Source: Thermoproteota archaeon
Lineage (GTDB): Archaea > Thermoproteota > Methanomethylicia > Methanomethylicales > Methanomethylicaceae
Direction of reading: 5' to 3'
Assembly (NCBI GenBank): GCA_030055545.1
Contig: JASFYK010000054.1
Span: forward strand, 1 to 6,284
DNA: 6,284 nucleotides
Within the stretch, counting starts at the first letter, position 1, and the number at the start of each line of letters is the position of its first letter. The notes beneath the pieces are model-generated. The model saw nothing but the letters and a program-made list of their open reading frames with translations. It had not been told where the DNA came from and searched no databases. This document shows, one piece after another, positions 5,523 to 6,284 of this stretch. The position numbers and the translations under genes are program-made.

Positions 5523-6096
5523 GGATCAGTTCAGCCTCCAACAGGTCTTCCTTCGTGTTTATGTTAAGGAAAGTCCAAGAGGGTATGCCAGCATCCTCAA
5601 TATTCACAAAGACAGGTTCCATCATCAGGCAAAGTTGCCTCATGCTGGGGATCCCGCGCCTGGAGGGGAGGGCGGATGCGCGGTAGAGTGCTGCCAGCGG
5701 CTCCAAATACCCGTTCTGCCACGCAGGGACTGCCGCCCCATGGTCCCCGATCTTAGAGAGCAGCAGGAAGGGGAGCCTCGGGTCGAGGAAGGGCATGTCG
5801 CAGCCCATTAGGAAAATGAGATCGTCTTGTGTTTTCCTCAGGGATCCCACAATCCGGTCAGGGAATCCTCCATTGTCGTCGTCCAGAATCAATCTGGGGG
5901 ATCGCCCATCGCTGAAAATGGAAGGGGGGAATCTGGCAGGATCCCTGGCGAGCAGGTAGACCTCGTCGCCAATCCCGAAGGCGTACTCGAGAGCGTGTTC
6001 TAGGAGCGTGGCGACCCCCAGTCGCAGGAAGGGCTTCGGAGTTCCGAGGCGGCTCGATGATCCGCCTGCAGCAATCGCTACAGCTGGCTTCCTCAA
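5443..6096 (-). CDS. mobA: Molybdenum cofactor guanylyltransferase MobA-like protein
   Basis: This 217-residue nucleotidyltransferase is the type that joins GMP from GTP to Mo-molybdopterin, giving the guanine dinucleotide cofactor used by DMSO reductase-type enzymes such as its convergent neighbour. The A-A-G-G-S-S-S-R-L-G loop (9-18) with Lys21 is the nucleotide-binding signature. G-C-D-M-P-F-L (98-104) supplies the metal-binding Asp100. V-P-A-W-Q-N-G-Y-L-E-P-L-A-A-L-Y (123-138) is the substrate-side motif that favours MobA over other sugar or cofactor nucleotidyltransferases. F-L-N-I-N-T-K-E-D-L (176-185) is the usual C-terminal element. The start is TTG 6096, which overlaps the upstream stop as TTGA; no ATG or GTG lies between it and the glycine loop, so it is effectively forced. 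After about residue 192 the sequence turns Ser/Arg/Cys-rich and lies antisense to the oxidoreductase gene, so this tail of about 25 residues is probably not conserved. A CTP-using MocA-type activity cannot be excluded. Confidence 0.85.
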   Translation of the reverse strand: MRKPAVAIAAGGSSSRLGTPKPFLRLGVATLLEHALEYAFGIGDEVYLLARDPARFPPSIFSDGRSPRLILDDDNGGFPDRIVGSLRKTQDDLIFLMGCDMPFLDPRLPFLLLSKIGDHGAAVPAWQNGYLEPLAALYRASALPSRRGIPSMRQLCLMMEPVFVNIEDAGIPSWTFLNINTKEDLLEAELILRSSRSPRSSCGKSSIPRCPKSRCSW

Positions 6097-6284
6097 AATG
6101 GAAGACCCACAGGCTTTATCTCTAGGGGGAATTGCTCTTTCAGGGTGAACCGGTGCGTCGGTGGGATCGACTTCTCGTAATGCATGAAGCTCCCCTCCTT
6201 GCCCTCGAAGAGCTTCTTCACCTCCTCGAGGGTCGAGCTCTTGGTCAACGAGTCGATTCCTCCGTGGAGGTCGGTGTAGTCATC
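6093..6284 (-). CDS. C-terminal 63 residues of an unrecognised protein, 5' end missing
   Basis: On the - strand the frame is open from the window edge to a TGA at 6093-6095, giving 63 residues. The fragment is hydrophilic, with a charged helical stretch (S-T-L-E-E-V-K-K-L-F-E-G-K, about residues 17-29) followed by a Pro/Thr-containing segment and a short ending, L-P-F. It has no Cys, no membrane segment and no motif that I can assign. Evidence for coding is the clean frame with AAG/GAG/CTC/ACC codon choice like the neighbouring genes, plus the stop codon fused to the mobA start (TTGA), the mark of a translationally coupled operon. Context suggests a molybdenum cofactor or molybdoenzyme function, but that is inference from position. 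It does not resemble the C-termini of FdhD, MoaE or the aldehyde ferredoxin oxidoreductases as I remember them. Confidence 0.7.
   Translation of the reverse strand, partial: DDYTDLHGGIDSLTKSSTLEEVKKLFEGKEGSFMHYEKSIPPTHRFTLKEQFPLEIKPVGLPF

Noticed and set aside
6093..6284. FdhD, MoaE or aldehyde ferredoxin oxidoreductase as the partial gene upstream of mobA
   Set aside because: These were considered because of the molybdenum context, but the 63 visible residues do not show the C-terminal patterns I remember for any of them.

Overview
The window reads as a compact stretch of archaeal chromosome. The support is indirect. A stand-alone MtaA/CmuA-type corrinoid methyltransferase and a DUF169 protein, both common in archaea, lie side by side. 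AGG is the dominant Arg codon and ATA is frequent for Ile. Some starts are TTG, intergenic gaps are short and T-rich with TATA-like elements, Shine-Dalgarno (SD) sites are scarce, and an oligo-T tract stands where a terminator is expected. A thermophilic or anaerobic Thermoproteota-like lineage is my best guess, but no rRNA or marker gene is present to prove it.

Left part (1-2156, + strand): the 3' part of a polytopic membrane protein of unknown family (about ten membrane segments) is followed 36 nt later by a complete UroD-fold methylcobamide methyltransferase-like gene with all three zinc ligands. No corrinoid protein and no substrate-specific methyltransferase are in view.

Middle part (2137-3441): a DUF169 gene on the - strand converges on the methyltransferase gene with a 20-nt overlap of 3' ends. 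It diverges from a small four-helix membrane protein gene. The 150-nt divergent intergenic region contains a perfect 5-3-5 inverted repeat close to the DUF169 start, and a T-rich promoter-like element plus an SD site in front of the membrane protein gene.

Right part (3516-6284): a cytoplasmic molybdopterin oxidoreductase with an N-terminal [4Fe-4S] motif (resembling the uncharacterised MopB_3 subgroup) runs tail-to-tail into a mobA-like gene on the - strand, with an unusually long 80-nt antisense overlap. The mobA start is a TTG fused to the stop codon of the next gene upstream, which is cut by the window edge and which I do not recognise. MobA makes the guanylated cofactor that enzymes of the oxidoreductase's superfamily use, so these two genes form a plausible functional pair on opposite strands.

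I see no tRNA or rRNA, CRISPR array, insertion sequence, attachment site or long repeat. The gap from 2902 to 3051 and two shorter ones (1131-1166, 3442-3515) are the only non-coding stretches.
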